This document shows, in pieces, positions 38,004 through 49,324 of a stretch of DNA of 64,000 bases (its first letter is position 1; the number at the start of each line of letters is the position of its first letter). Location: the NCBI RefSeq assembly GCF_019216885.1, contig NZ_JAAQRC020000001.1, positions 2,666,001 to 2,730,000 on the forward strand, written 5' to 3'. The notes beneath the pieces are model-generated. The model worked only from the letters and a program-made list of their open reading frames with translations. It did no database searches and had not been told where the DNA came from. Position numbers and translations under genes: made by a program. The stretch comes from Methylobacterium sp. SyP6R (GTDB taxonomy: Bacteria; Pseudomonadota; Alphaproteobacteria; Rhizobiales; Beijerinckiaceae).

Positions 38004-39250
38004 CGCGCGGTCCCCCGTCCCGCCGCCCGGTCGGTCCGCAGGGTGTGGGCGATCGTGAGCGCCAGCCAGGCCAGGGCCGCCGCGTAGAGCGGCAGCGTGG
38101 CGGTGAAGTAGCCCGGCCAGCCCGCCCAGCCGGCGAGCGCCGGGGCGGCGACGCGCAAAGGCATCGCCGCGAAGAAGGCGGCGCCGAACAGGAGCGCGTA
38201 ATCGGTGGCGGGGCGCGGCCCCTGCGACCAGCGATAGATCATGTTGAACACCGGCACCCCGAGGAAGCCGCCGAAGACGAAGTTCAGGATCGTGGCCGTC
38301 ACGGCGAGATCCGCGGAGCGGAGCGCGCAGGACGCCGCCATCAGGCCGCCGGCGGCGAGCACGCCGGTCCCGCCGAAGGCGATCAGCCGCACGGTGCCGA
38401 ACCGGGCCGCCAGGCCCCCGGCCATCGCTGCCATCACCAGGTTGACCGCCGGCAGGACGGTGCCGGTGAGGAAGCCGACCCGGGTCAGCGGCACCCCGAG
38501 ATCGAGCAGCGCCAGGGTGTTGGGCCCGCCGATGAGATAGGCGGCGGCGAAATAGGCGCCGAGCGCCGCGATGCGGCCGGCGAGCACCCGCAGGCGCGCG
38601 AACCCGCCCGACCGGCGCTCGGGGACCCCGCCGGCCCCCTGCAGCCGCGCCTCCGGATAGGCGAGGATCGGCAGCAGGCAGAGCGCGTCGAGGGCGGCGC
38701 AGCCGAGCAACGCCGCCGGCCAGCCCAAGGCGTCGTAGGAGCCGACCAGCACGCCGACGCCCAGGATGCCCCCGAGCGATCCGCCGCAGAGCTTGGCCGA
38801 GGCGACGAAGGCCCGCCTGTCCGCGGGCACGGTCTCGACCACCAGCGCTTCGAGCGCGATGTCCATGGTGGCGACGCAGGCGCACGTCGCGATGGCGAGC
38901 GCCAGCAAGGCCGGCAGCGGCCAGTCCTCGCCGAAGCTCAAGCCCACCAGCAGCGCGACCGTGGCGCCCTGCGCCGCGACGATCCAGCCGAGGCGGCGGC
39001 CGAGAAAAGGCAGGCGCACCCGGTCGAGCACGGCCGCCCACAGGAAGGTCAGCCCGACCGGCAGGTTGATGAGCTGCAACAGCCCGACGCCGCCGAGGTC
39101 GAGTCCCCGCGCCCGCAGGATCAGCGGCGCCCCGCCCGACAGGAAGCCGAGCGTGGCCCCGAAGGTCACGTAGAGGCAGAAGAACGGGGCGAGCGGGCGC
39201 CATCCGGCGAGGAGACCGTGGGCGTTGCGGATCGCGGCGGCGTGCCTCAC
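38000..39250 (-). CDS. MFS transporter, RhtX/FptX-like siderophore importer
   Basis: The 416-residue protein has 12 predicted membrane helices and the AmpG/RhtX look (FGATLGFLSGGAPLILRARG near the N-terminus, FVFGGFLGVPVFNMIYRWSQ late). RhtX and FptX import whole ferric siderophores across the inner membrane as single permeases. Translational coupling to an FhuF-type reductase supports that role. Upstream, a GAAT-N7-ATTC dyad at 39294-39308 in a less GC-rich stretch could be an iron-responsive (Irr/Fur-type) operator, but this is weak. Confidence 0.82.
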   Translation of the reverse strand: MRHAAAIRNAHGLLAGWRPLAPFFCLYVTFGATLGFLSGGAPLILRARGLDLGGVGLLQLINLPVGLTFLWAAVLDRVRLPFLGRRLGWIVAAQGATVALLVGLSFGEDWPLPALLALAIATCACVATMDIALEALVVETVPADRRAFVASAKLCGGSLGGILGVGVLVGSYDALGWPAALLGCAALDALCLLPILAYPEARLQGAGGVPERRSGGFARLRVLAGRIAALGAYFAAAYLIGGPNTLALLDLGVPLTRVGFLTGTVLPAVNLVMAAMAGGLAARFGTVRLIAFGGTGVLAAGGLMAASCALRSADLAVTATILNFVFGGFLGVPVFNMIYRWSQGPRPATDYALLFGAAFFAAMPLRVAAPALAGWAGWPGYFTATLPLYAAALAWLALTIAHTLRTDRAAGRGTAR

Positions 39251-39421
39251 CGCGGGGGGAGCCCGCTTGCCGTGAGAACCGGGCGGTACTTTGGAATCAC
39301 ACTAATTCTTCTTTGCGTACAGTGACTTGCAGATTACGGGGGTGGGCCCCGGTCCGCAAGGGCGCCGCCGCATCCGCCGGGTGCAGGCCAAGGGCCCGCG
39401 CGCGCAGGCGTCGGCCCGAGC

Positions 39422-41191
39422 TTACTGCGCGAGACCGTTGGTCACGAGGCAGGCGCGCACCGCGTTGAGAGCGGCCGCGAGGGCGGCGTTGCCGGCGCTC
39501 CCGTCCGTGGGGAGGGCACCCGACAGTTTGCACCGTCCGACCGGCGCGGCGCCGTTGAAGCCGACGGCGCCGGCGACGCGCAGAGCGGTGCCGAATTCGT
39601 GGGTATCGGGCCCGAGGAACTGGAACCGGTTCGTGGCCGTGTCCACGCGCTGCATGTAGGGGGTCGTGTTGCTCAGATAGGCGAGGCCCGCGTTGCTTTG
39701 GTTGGCGACGACCGCGCTGAAGACGGGATGATTCGCCAGATAGGCCCGCGCCGTCGCCGCCGACGCGACGCCGTTGCCGAGGGCGAGGCCCGACAGGCTG
39801 CTGCCCGTGCTGACGAAGGTCGCGTTGCCGGTATTGTCGACCTTGATGTTCGGCCCCACCGGCATTGGCGTGCCGTTGCCGCCGTCCAGGTCGATGATGT
39901 GGAGGTCGCCGACGGAGACCGCGCCGGGGCGGTCGGCGACCGCCTCGACCTTGATGGCGCTGCCGGCCGAGATGGTGCGCACGGTGATCTGCCCGGCGCT
40001 GTCGCCCGGGACGGCCGCCTGGACCAGCAGGGCCGCCCCCGACCCGCCGACCGGCTGGTCCCGGATGAAGGCGAATTCCAGGTTGTCGGCGTTCGACAGC
40101 CGCACGCCCACGCCGTCGGCGTGACGGCAGATGATCTCGATCCCCGTCATCAACGAGGTGTTGCCGTTGAAGGAGGTTCCGCCGAAGTTCACGCAGTCGA
40201 GAGAGCCCGTGCCGCGCCCCGGATCCTGGCGCATCTGCAACGACACCAGCCCGTATTGATTGTCCCCGGCCTCGCCGAGCTGCTGCGCTTGGCCCTTGCG
40301 GACGCGGTAATCCGGGTAGGTGTCGTAGAGCGCCGCTTCGGTGCCGGGGGACACCGCATTGGCCAGATAGAGGCGGTGCAGCGCGTGGGTCACGGAGGTG
40401 ACATGGAGGAGGCGGGGTGCGATCCCCGCGCCGTCGACCATGAGGTTGTCGAAGCCGCCGCCCACCGTCTTGAAGTTCTGCGCCGGTGGCACGCCGCGCT
40501 CGGCGGCCGTCTGCGACCGGTGGCGCAGGACCGTGACCGGCGCCGTCGGGAGAATGCGCGTCCCGACCGGCGGCGCGCCGGTGTCGTGGCTGCTGCCCAT
40601 GCCCTGCCCGCGCACGAGGACGTAGCTGAACCTGTTGTCCAGGGTACGGTCCACCCAGATGTCGCCCGCGGGAAGCTGGAGGGTGCCGCCGCTGCGGGCA
40701 CCCAGTGCCGCCATCGCGCGGTTGATGGCGATCCCGTTCTGGGCCGCCTTGGACTCGTCGCCGGCGACGACGCCCCACCACCCGGCGGGGATGACGGGGC
40801 CCGAGAGGTCGAGCTGGAACCACGTCCCGGCGGCATCCTGCACGGCCATCGGGCCGGCCGCGGTGCCACGGACGTAGCGGGCGGCGGCACCCTCGTCCCC
40901 CGCCGAGGCGAACCCGCTGACGACGAACGATCGCAGCGGGACGGCCCGCCCCCCGATCTCGCCGCGCGTCATGTCGAGCGTCGGGACCACGCTGCCCAGG
41001 GCCGCCGTCGCGCCGTCCGCCAGCGTCAGGCGAGCCCCGGAAACGCCGCCCTCTCCGGGCCCTGCCGGAGCGGGGCCGGCGTCGTTGGCCGGACGGTTCG
41101 GCACGGGTCCGGGAAGCGCGGCACCCTGGGCCAGGGCGGGCGCCGGCGCGAGGCTCGAGGCGGCGATCATGACCAGAGGGGGAAGACGCAT
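39422..41191 (-). CDS. Large exported protein with beta-helix-like region
   Basis: The 589-residue product has a Sec leader (MRLPPLVMIAASSLAPAPALAQG) and a proline/alanine linker. A long central part follows with short repeated beta turns (GGTLQLPAGDIWVDRTLDNRFSYVLVRG spans about 20 residues of it; FDNLMVDGAGI; NADNLEFAFIRD) like pectate-lyase/tailspike right-handed helices. GDESKAAQNGIAINRAMAAL resembles the entry motif of such folds. I see no catalytic residues of a named lyase family. It may bind or cut polysaccharide at the cell surface. The ATG at 41191 places the leader at the very N-terminus; the open frame continues upstream. Confidence 0.7.
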   Translation of the reverse strand: MRLPPLVMIAASSLAPAPALAQGAALPGPVPNRPANDAGPAPAGPGEGGVSGARLTLADGATAALGSVVPTLDMTRGEIGGRAVPLRSFVVSGFASAGDEGAAARYVRGTAAGPMAVQDAAGTWFQLDLSGPVIPAGWWGVVAGDESKAAQNGIAINRAMAALGARSGGTLQLPAGDIWVDRTLDNRFSYVLVRGQGMGSSHDTGAPPVGTRILPTAPVTVLRHRSQTAAERGVPPAQNFKTVGGGFDNLMVDGAGIAPRLLHVTSVTHALHRLYLANAVSPGTEAALYDTYPDYRVRKGQAQQLGEAGDNQYGLVSLQMRQDPGRGTGSLDCVNFGGTSFNGNTSLMTGIEIICRHADGVGVRLSNADNLEFAFIRDQPVGGSGAALLVQAAVPGDSAGQITVRTISAGSAIKVEAVADRPGAVSVGDLHIIDLDGGNGTPMPVGPNIKVDNTGNATFVSTGSSLSGLALGNGVASAATARAYLANHPVFSAVVANQSNAGLAYLSNTTPYMQRVDTATNRFQFLGPDTHEFGTALRVAGAVGFNGAAPVGRCKLSGALPTDGSAGNAALAAALNAVRACLVTNGLAQ

Positions 41192-41392
41192 GCCGTACCT
41201 CGCTGCGGGATGGGAGCCGACCGCCCGGAATCCTCGCGGAGGGAAGCCGGCCGCACGATCGCGCGGCCATATCACGGAGCCGGGGCGGCCCCGACCCCTG
41301 TGCCTGACCCCTGTGCCCCGACGGCCCGTCCCCCGATGAATTCTCGACCTCGCCGGCGTCATTAACGATCCGGTAACCACGCTGCGCGCTTC

Positions 41393-42214
41393 ATGGCTTT
41401 CGGTAACAACTCGTCAACCGCCGTGACCAGCATCAGCCTCACCCGCCCCTCCCTCCCGCTGCGCGGCCGCTCGTTCCGGGCGCTCGTGCTCGCGCCGGAG
41501 ACGCCGCTCGGCGACTGGTTCTCGCACCTGGATGCCCTGGTGCAGCGCTCGCCGACGCTCTTCTCCGAGCGCGCCGTGATTCTGGACGTCTCGGGCCTGG
41601 CCAAGGACTCCCTCCGGGGAGATGCGGCCGGCCCCGAGGCGGCCGAGCCCGCCGAGGGCGACCACGATGCCGCGGCGGCGACGCCCGACATCGCCGGCCT
41701 CCTCGACGAGCTCAAGCAGCGCGGCATCCGCATCATGGGTGTCGAGAAGGCCGAGCCGGCCTGGCTCGGCCCGGCGCTGCCGCCTCTGCTCAGCGGCGGC
41801 CGCCCGGCCGAGATGGCGGAGCCGGAAGCCAAGGCCCCCGAGGCCAAGGCCCCCGAGCCCGTCAAGCCGCCGGAGCCGCGCAAGCCGAACTCCCTCGTCC
41901 TCGAGACCCCGCTGCGCTCCGGCCAGTCGGTCTATCACCCGGAAGGCGACGTGACGGTGATGGGCTCGGTCGCCTCCGGCGCCGAGATCCTGGCCGGCGG
42001 CTCGATCCACGTCTACGGGGCCCTGCGCGGCCGCGCCATCGCGGGCGCGGGCGGCAATCCCCGGGCACGGATCTGCTGCCGCAAGTTCGAGCCCGAGCTG
42101 ATCGGCATCGACGGCCTGTTCCGTACCGCCGACACCACCGATCCGAAGCTGCGCAAGAAGGCGGTCCAGGTCTGGCTCGAGGGGGAAACCCTCCGCATCG
42201 CCGCCCTGGACTGA
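41393..42214 (+). CDS. minC: Septum-site-determining protein MinC
   Basis: The 273-residue protein has the N-terminal MinC domain, a proline/alanine/lysine-rich linker ([18 protein letters not shown]) and the C-terminal beta-helix domain with [37 protein letters not shown] and [11 protein letters not shown]. MinC blocks FtsZ assembly away from midcell and is recruited to the membrane by MinD. It is first in the minC-minD-minE order, 140 bases ahead of minD. Confidence 0.95.
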   Translation: MAFGNNSSTAVTSISLTRPSLPLRGRSFRALVLAPETPLGDWFSHLDALVQRSPTLFSERAVILDVSGLAKDSLRGDAAGPEAAEPAEGDHDAAAATPDIAGLLDELKQRGIRIMGVEKAEPAWLGPALPPLLSGGRPAEMAEPEAKAPEAKAPEPVKPPEPRKPNSLVLETPLRSGQSVYHPEGDVTVMGSVASGAEILAGGSIHVYGALRGRAIAGAGGNPRARICCRKFEPELIGIDGLFRTADTTDPKLRKKAVQVWLEGETLRIAALD

Positions 42215-42354
42215 ACGACAGGACGGCCGGGCAGGCTCGTCGCGGGCGCCCCGGCGCCCCGGTCCGCCCGGCGAGACACGCAACCAATCCCGTGAGCGTG
42301 CGGCCCGGATCCCGGGACGCCGCCTCATCCCGATGACTCGGGGGAGCACTCCCA

Positions 42355-43170
42355 ATGGCCAAGATCATAGTGGTGACGTCCGGCAAGGGCGGGGTGGGCA
42401 AGACCACCACGACGGCGGCGCTGGGGGCCGCCCTCGCCCAGGCCGGGCAGAACGTCTGCGTCGTCGACTTCGACGTGGGCCTGCGCAACCTCGACCTCAT
42501 CATGGGCGCCGAGCGCCGGGTCGTCTACGACCTCATCAACGTCGTCCAGGGCGATGCCAAGCTGCCGCAGGCGCTGATCCGCGACAAGCGCCTCGACACG
42601 CTGTCGCTGCTCCCCGCCTCGCAGACCCGGGACAAGGACGCGCTCACCGACGAGGGCGTCGCCCGCGTCGTCGGCGAGCTTCGCGAAAAATTCGACTGGG
42701 TGATCTGCGACAGCCCGGCCGGCATCGAGCGCGGGGCGACGCTCGCCATGCGCCACGCCGACATCGCGGTCGTCGTCACCAATCCCGAGGTCTCCTCGGT
42801 GCGCGATTCCGACCGCATCATCGGGCTCCTCGATTCCAAGACCGAGCGCGCCAAGAACGGCGAGCGCCTGGACAAGCACCTGATCCTCACCCGCTACGAC
42901 CCCAACCGGGCCGAGCGCGGCGAGATGCTGAAGATCGACGACGTTTTGGAGATCCTGTCGATCCCGCTGCTCGCCGTGATCCCGGAGAGCGAGGAGGTCT
43001 TGAAGGCCTCGAACCTCGGCAGCCCGGTCACGCTGAACGCGCCCCAGAGCGCGCCGGCCCGGGCCTATACCGATGCGGTGCGCCGCCTGAAGGGCGAGAC
43101 GGTCGAGATGATCGTACCGAGCGAGAAGCGCTCGCTGTTGGGCAAACTCTTCCCCCGGAGGGCGGCATGA
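42355..43170 (+). CDS. minD: Septum-site-determining ATPase MinD
   Basis: The 271-residue ParA/MinD ATPase has the deviant Walker [12 protein letters not shown] at residues 10-20, [19 protein letters not shown], and the C-terminal amphipathic membrane-targeting helix ([14 protein letters not shown]). It binds the membrane with ATP, recruits MinC, and is released by MinE. The start is preceded by GGGGGAGC. The stop overlaps the minE start (ATGA). Confidence 0.97.
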   Translation: MAKIIVVTSGKGGVGKTTTTAALGAALAQAGQNVCVVDFDVGLRNLDLIMGAERRVVYDLINVVQGDAKLPQALIRDKRLDTLSLLPASQTRDKDALTDEGVARVVGELREKFDWVICDSPAGIERGATLAMRHADIAVVVTNPEVSSVRDSDRIIGLLDSKTERAKNGERLDKHLILTRYDPNRAERGEMLKIDDVLEILSIPLLAVIPESEEVLKASNLGSPVTLNAPQSAPARAYTDAVRRLKGETVEMIVPSEKRSLLGKLFPRRAA

Positions 43171-43427
43171 ACCTGCTGAGCCTGCTGTCGCGCCGCGGAA
43201 CGGCGCCGGTGGCGCGCGAGCGCCTTCAGATCCTGCTGGCCCACGAGCGCACCGCCTTCGGCCGCTCGGATCTGGTGGCGGTTTTGCGCGAGGAGATCCT
43301 CGCGGTGATCGCCAAGCACGTCGCGATCGACCAGGAGAAGGTGAAGATCACCATGGAGCGGGGCGACGCCGTCTCGACCCTGGAGATCGACGTCGAGCTG
43401 CCGAAGGCCGTCCACCGGGCTGCCTGA
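43167..43427 (+). CDS. minE: Cell-division topological specificity factor MinE
   Basis: The 86-residue protein begins [11 protein letters not shown] (membrane-targeting segment), then [13 protein letters not shown], the anti-MinCD helix, and the dimeric beta domain with [14 protein letters not shown] and LEIDVELP. It stimulates MinD ATPase and drives pole-to-pole oscillation. It is translationally coupled to minD through a 4-base overlap. Confidence 0.96.
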   Translation: MNLLSLLSRRGTAPVARERLQILLAHERTAFGRSDLVAVLREEILAVIAKHVAIDQEKVKITMERGDAVSTLEIDVELPKAVHRAA

Positions 43428-43511
43428 CCCCGGCATCTCGGTTCCTGCGCCCCTTGCGCTCAAGGCCTGCCCGCGCGATGTCCATCGCCAGGGGCCGGAC
43501 GGAGCGAGCTG

Positions 43512-44330
43512 TTGGCGGACGCCTTTCCACTGCACGACAGGCTGGCCCTGGTCACCGGGGCCGGCAGCGGCATCGGCGCGGCCCTGTCCTTAAGCCTCGC
43601 CCGGAAGGGCGCCCGCCTCGTCCTCGTCGACCGCGATCCCGACGGCCTCGCCCGCAGCGAGGCCGCGATCCGGGCGCTGGGACGCGAGGTCGGCGCCCAT
43701 TGCTTCGACCTCACGGATTCCGACCGCATCGCCGGCTTGCCCGACGCGGTCGCCGCCCGGCACGGGCCGCTCGATCTCCTGGTCAACAATGCGGGCGTGG
43801 CGCTGGCCGGCCGCTTCGCCGATCTCGAACTCAGCGATTTCGACTGGCTGATGGACGTGAACTTCCGCGCCGTGGTGCGGATGACCCACGCCTTCTTAGG
43901 CCAGCTGGAGAGCCGGCCGGCGGCGCAGATCGTCAACCTGTCGAGCCTCTACGGCATCGTCGCCCCGCCGGGTCAGACGGCCTACGCGGCGAGCAAGTTC
44001 GCGGTGCGCGGCTTCTCCGAGGCGCTGCGGCACGAATATGCCGGCACCAACCTCGGGGTCAGCGTGGTGCATCCGGGCGGCGTCGCCACGGCGATCGCCC
44101 GCAACGCCCGCGCCGGCCCGCGCCTCGACCCCGCCGCGGTCGCGAGCGGCAAGGCCACCGCCGAGCGCTTTCTTCGCTTAGCCCCCGAGGCGGCGGCGAC
44201 ACGCATCCTGCGCGGCATCGTCCGGCGGGAGCCCCGCATCATCGTCGGGCGCGACGCCGCCCAGGTCACGCTGATCCAGCGCCTGATGCCGGTGCGCTAC
44301 TGGTCGCTGATCGCCCGTGCCATGGAGTAG
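43512..44330 (+). CDS. Short-chain dehydrogenase/reductase (SDR)
   Basis: The 272-residue classical SDR has the cofactor motif TGAGSGIG, LVNNAGVAL, the catalytic Ser in LSSLYGI and Y-x-x-x-K in AYAASKF. An acidic residue after strand two (LVDRD) favours NAD. It starts with TTG at 43512 behind GGAGCGAG; no better ATG is present. It is three bases upstream of an HSL-type hydrolase and a Baeyer-Villiger-type monooxygenase in a tight operon that could oxidise an alcohol to a ketone, insert oxygen to an ester, and hydrolyse it. Confidence 0.88.
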   Translation: MADAFPLHDRLALVTGAGSGIGAALSLSLARKGARLVLVDRDPDGLARSEAAIRALGREVGAHCFDLTDSDRIAGLPDAVAARHGPLDLLVNNAGVALAGRFADLELSDFDWLMDVNFRAVVRMTHAFLGQLESRPAAQIVNLSSLYGIVAPPGQTAYAASKFAVRGFSEALRHEYAGTNLGVSVVHPGGVATAIARNARAGPRLDPAAVASGKATAERFLRLAPEAAATRILRGIVRREPRIIVGRDAAQVTLIQRLMPVRYWSLIARAME

Positions 44331-44333
44331 AGC

Positions 44334-45236
44334 ATGCCGAGCCTGCGCGCCCACGTCTTCGACTGGATCATCCGCTTTCAGGTGAAGCCGAGATTCGCCC
44401 GCACCGGCGGCGACATCGCGGCGGTGCGGCGGCTCATGAACCAGGCGAAGTTCCCCGAGCCGCCCGGCATCGTGTTTCGCGAGGGCAGCGTCGGCGGCGT
44501 CCCGGGCGAGTGGGCCGAGCGCCCCGACCTCGCAACCGATGCCCCGCGCCTGTTCTACCTGCATGGCGGCGGCTTCATCGCCTGCTCGCCCCGCACCCAC
44601 CGGTCGGTCACCGGCGGCTTCGCGCTGCGGGGCTTCCGGGTGTTCTGCCCCGATTACCGGCTCGCCCCCGAGCACCCGTTCCCGGCCGCCCTCGACGATG
44701 CGGCGGCGGCCTGGTCGGCCTTCGCGGCGGCCGGGCCCGCCGGCATCGCGGGGGATTCCGCCGGCGGCAACCTCTCGCTCGCGCTGATGCTGCGGGCGCG
44801 CCGGGACGGGCTGCCGCTGCCCACCGCCGCCGTGCTGTTCTCGCCCTCGACCGACATGCTGGGCGAGGGCGAATCGATGCGCAGCAACGCCCGCCGCGAC
44901 GCGATGTTCGATCCCACGAAGCTCCAGGACCTCGTCGAGGCCTATCTCGCCGGGCACGATCCCGCCGATCCGCTCGCCTCGCCCCTGCGCGGCGACCTTT
45001 CCGGGCTGCCGCCGCTGCTGTTCCATGTCGGCGCCCGGGAGGTGCTGCGCGACGATTCGGTGCGCTTCGCCGAGAGGGCCAAGGCCGCGGGCGTCTCCGC
45101 CGCCGTGACGGTCTGGCCGGTGGTGCCCCATGTCTGGCAGCTCGCCCAGACCTTCCTGCCCGAGGCCCGCCGCTCCCTCTCCGAGGCCGCCGCCTTCCTG
45201 AAGAGCCACGCGCGGGTGCCGGAGGCCGTCCGGTGA
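44334..45236 (+). CDS. Alpha/beta hydrolase, hormone-sensitive-lipase-like
   Basis: The 300-residue esterase has the oxyanion-hole motif YLHGGGFIAC, the nucleophile in AGDSAGGNLS, and late Asp (GAREVLRDDS) and His (VPHVWQ) positions of the triad. The HSL family hydrolyses short-chain esters. It sits between the SDR and monooxygenase genes and overlaps the latter by 4 bases (GTGA). Confidence 0.9.
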   Translation: MPSLRAHVFDWIIRFQVKPRFARTGGDIAAVRRLMNQAKFPEPPGIVFREGSVGGVPGEWAERPDLATDAPRLFYLHGGGFIACSPRTHRSVTGGFALRGFRVFCPDYRLAPEHPFPAALDDAAAAWSAFAAAGPAGIAGDSAGGNLSLALMLRARRDGLPLPTAAVLFSPSTDMLGEGESMRSNARRDAMFDPTKLQDLVEAYLAGHDPADPLASPLRGDLSGLPPLLFHVGAREVLRDDSVRFAERAKAAGVSAAVTVWPVVPHVWQLAQTFLPEARRSLSEAAAFLKSHARVPEAVR

Positions 45237-46723
45237 CGGCATCGTCGGCCGCGCCGTGGCCGGACAAGCCCCTCGCCGTGCTGGTGATCGGGGCCGGCTT
45301 CTCCGGTCTCGCCATGGCGATCCGCTGCCGGCAATCCGGCATCGACGACCTGCTGGTGGTGGAGAAGGCGGGCGCGGTCGGCGGCACCTGGCACGAGAAC
45401 ACCTATCCGGGCGCGGCCTGCGACATCCCGGCCCATCTCTACGCCCTGTCCTTCGCCCCGAAGCCCGACTGGACCCGCACCTATGCCGGCCAGCCCGAGA
45501 TCGCCGCCTATCTGCGCGAGCTGGTCGAGCGGTTCGACCTCAAGAACCACATCGCCCTCTCCACCGCCGTCACCGGCGCGGTCTGGGACGGGACGCGGTC
45601 CCTGTGGCGGATCGAGACCGAGCGCGGCCCGCTGGAGGCCCGGGTGCTGGTCTCCGGCATGGGGGCCCTGCACCACCCGGCGATTCCGGCGATCCCCGGC
45701 CTGCACACCTATCTCGGCCCGCTCTTCCACACCTCGTCCTGGGACCACGGCGTCCCGCTTCAGGGGAAGCGCGTCGGGGTGATCGGCACGGGGGCGAGCG
45801 CGATCCAGGTCGTGCCGGCCATCGCCCCGCAAGTGGGGCATCTCACCCTGTTCCAGCGCACGGCCCCCTGGGTGATGCCGCGCAACGACCGGCCGATCGG
45901 CAAAGGCCTCCAGGCGCTGTTTCGCCGGCTGCCCGCTGCGCGCCGGCTGTTGCGCGCGGTCCAGTTCTGGACCCGGGAGGCGCGGGCGGCCCTCGGCTTC
46001 ACCCGGGTCTCGGGCCTCACGCGGCTGGCCGAGGCCGCGAGCCGGCATCATCTGCGTAAGCAGGTCGCCGATCCCTCCTTACGGGCGAAGCTCGTGCCTC
46101 CCTACCGCCTCGGCTGCAAGCGGGTGCTGCTCTCGGACGAGTACTACCCGGCCCTGACCCGGCCGAACGTGACCCTGGAGACCGACCCGATCCGCACGGT
46201 GACGCCGGACGGGGTGACGATGCAGGACGGCCGCCACCACCCCCTCGACGTTCTGGTGCTGGCCACCGGCTTCGACGTCACCGCCTCGCTTGCCCGGGTG
46301 CCGGTGGTCGGCCGCGACGGACTGATCCTGGCGCGCGCCTGGGGCGAGCGGGTGGCGGCGCATCGCGGCCTGGCGCTCGCGGGCTTTCCCAACTTCTTCA
46401 TGCTGCTCGGGCCGAATACGGGCTTGGGCCACAATTCCGTTGTGCTGATGATCGAGGCGCAGGTCGAGTACGTGCTCGCCTGCCTCGCCGAGATGAAGGC
46501 GCGCAACCTCGCGGCGATCGAGCCGACGCCGGAGGCGCAGGCGCGCGACCTCGCCGAACTCGAGGCCCGGCTCTCAGACAGCATCTGGCAGCAGGGCGGC
46601 TGCGCCAGCTGGTACCAGGATGCGCAAGGGCGCAACGTCGCGCTCTGGCCCGGCACGGTGGTGGCCTACCAGCGGGCGATGCGGGCGCCGGACTGGTCCG
46701 AATTCGTGCTGACGCCGGTGTGA
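45233..46723 (+). CDS. Baeyer-Villiger-type flavin monooxygenase
   Basis: The 496-residue flavoprotein has an FAD Rossmann motif VIGAGFSG at 18-25, an NADPH Rossmann motif VIGTGASA at 183-190, and between them the fingerprint Y160-L-G-x-x-x-H166-x-x-x-W170-D. This is the type I Baeyer-Villiger monooxygenase signature FxGxxxHxxxW(P/D) with Phe replaced by Tyr. Such enzymes convert ketones to esters or lactones. The start is the GTG at 45233 overlapping the hydrolase stop. The SDR-esterase-monooxygenase order supports a short ketone/ester catabolic route whose substrate is unknown. Confidence 0.88.
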   Translation: MTASSAAPWPDKPLAVLVIGAGFSGLAMAIRCRQSGIDDLLVVEKAGAVGGTWHENTYPGAACDIPAHLYALSFAPKPDWTRTYAGQPEIAAYLRELVERFDLKNHIALSTAVTGAVWDGTRSLWRIETERGPLEARVLVSGMGALHHPAIPAIPGLHTYLGPLFHTSSWDHGVPLQGKRVGVIGTGASAIQVVPAIAPQVGHLTLFQRTAPWVMPRNDRPIGKGLQALFRRLPAARRLLRAVQFWTREARAALGFTRVSGLTRLAEAASRHHLRKQVADPSLRAKLVPPYRLGCKRVLLSDEYYPALTRPNVTLETDPIRTVTPDGVTMQDGRHHPLDVLVLATGFDVTASLARVPVVGRDGLILARAWGERVAAHRGLALAGFPNFFMLLGPNTGLGHNSVVLMIEAQVEYVLACLAEMKARNLAAIEPTPEAQARDLAELEARLSDSIWQQGGCASWYQDAQGRNVALWPGTVVAYQRAMRAPDWSEFVLTPV

Positions 46724-46771
46724 GCGTGCGGGCTCACATATCGCCTCTGATGGCCAACCCGTTGTGAGAAC

Positions 46772-46893
46772 GCGCTCATTGCCCTCCCCCTTGTGGGGAG
46801 GGGCCAGGGGTGGGGGTGGTGCCGGATAGACCTCGGCAGTGCCTCCTGCACCACCCCCACCCCCGAATCCCTCCCCACAAGGGGGAGGGGAGG
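46772..46893. repeat. Palindromic repeat with CCCTCCCCCTTGTGGGGAGGG ends
   Basis: The inverted ends CCCTCCCCCTTGTGGGGAG and CTCCCCACAAGGGGGAGGG enclose inner inverted blocks GGGTGGGGGTGGTGC and GCACCACCCCCACCCC. The arrangement is like family A but the sequence differs, so I treat it as a third, related family. It lies in the 389-base gap before guaB, which otherwise shows no gene. Confidence 0.85.
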
Positions 46894-46989
46894 CGCTTGA
46901 TCTTTCAACGACGCAGTACGATCGAGCCGGCTTGGCGGGACCGCTCCGCCGCAAGAGTCGTGGGACGCATGCTTGCGCTGCAGCGATAG

Positions 46990-48606
<1,617 letters not shown>

Positions 48607-48617
48607 TCGATTGATCT

Positions 48618-48643
48618 CAAAGGTCGCAAGACGACGACCTTTG
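48618..48643 (+). terminator. Possible hairpin terminator after guaB
   Basis: CAAAGGTCG (48618-48626) pairs with CGACCTTTG (48635-48643) across an eight-base loop, 11 bases after the guaB stop. No T-run follows, so it may be a pause or RNA-stabilising hairpin instead. Confidence 0.45.
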
Positions 48644-48703
48644 GCTTCATGTGTGGTGTACCGCAGGTCGGTTCATCGATACGTTCGGCTGTCCCGCTCA
48701 TAG

Positions 48704-48746
48704 CCTCATCTTTAGATGTCGGTCGATCGAAGATGGACCGACACGA
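48704..48746. repeat. Partial, diverged family B repeat
   Basis: CCTCATCTTTAGATGTCGGTC and the following GATCGAAGATGGACCGACAC match the left arm of family B (CCTCATCCTGAGGTGTCGGTC...) with several changes. It stops abruptly where the transposase remnant begins, as if truncated by that insertion. Confidence 0.65.
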
Positions 48747-48769
48747 TTTTCGGTTGTTTGGTCCAGCTC

Positions 48770-49045
48770 AGGTTTCGGCTCGGCGGTGTCGGGGAGCCGG
48801 TGGAAGCCTTTGGGCCGTGCGGATGATATCGGTCCGCTCGCCCAAGGCCTCGCAGCGCTGCTCGACCACGCGTGCCAGTTCATCCGGAGTTGGCGATGGA
48901 TCGGTTGACGACGAGCGCATCGACCTGCGGCCGCAGCGTCTCGGCCGGCTGCAGTTCGGGCGTGTAGGGCAGGTAGACCAGCCGCACGCCCTCGGGCACC
49001 GCCGGGTCGGGCTTTGCGTGCCAACCGGCATTGTCGAGCGGCACC
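48770..49045 (-). pseudogene. Remnant of an IS630-family transposase
   Basis: Read on the minus strand, LDNAGWHAKPDPAVPEG and VRLVYLPYTPELQPAE match the C-terminal catalytic part of IS630-type transposases (the second Asp in DNAGWH and the Glu in QPAE). The frame then breaks, and a continuation (RVVEQRCEALGE) resumes in another frame. One proline of the usual LPPYTPELQP is missing. The N-terminal two thirds are absent. This is a dead fragment at the left edge of the low-GC block. Confidence 0.85.
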
Positions 49046-49324
49046 GATGCCCGGCAACACGTTCCGGCCCCGACCTCGCGAGTCCGATCATCCGGAGGCC
49101 GCATGGTCGGCTCGACATTAAAACATGGTGTCGTGCCGGCGAAAGAGGGGATTGGGAATTCCCCGCCTCCCGACACCGGAGCGTCTCCGAGCCCCATTTT
49201 CTCTCGATTGCCTCATCGCCCCGTCCGGACCCTCGACGGCATCGGACCCGGTCGAGTCCGGCCTTGTTCAACGGGTTGAGCCGTGCGCGCCGGCAGGTGC
49301 GATGACCGGTGTCGGTCGACCCGC

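Noticed and set aside
43454..45232. N-terminal extension of the monooxygenase frame covering the SDR and hydrolase genes
   Set aside because: The frame is open by chance. The monooxygenase's own Rossmann motif starts just after the GTG at 45233, and the upstream part has no protein-like pattern.
46772..46893. CRISPR-like array or rho-independent terminator
   Set aside because: There is only one inverted unit without spacers, and no T-run. It fits a palindromic intergenic element better.
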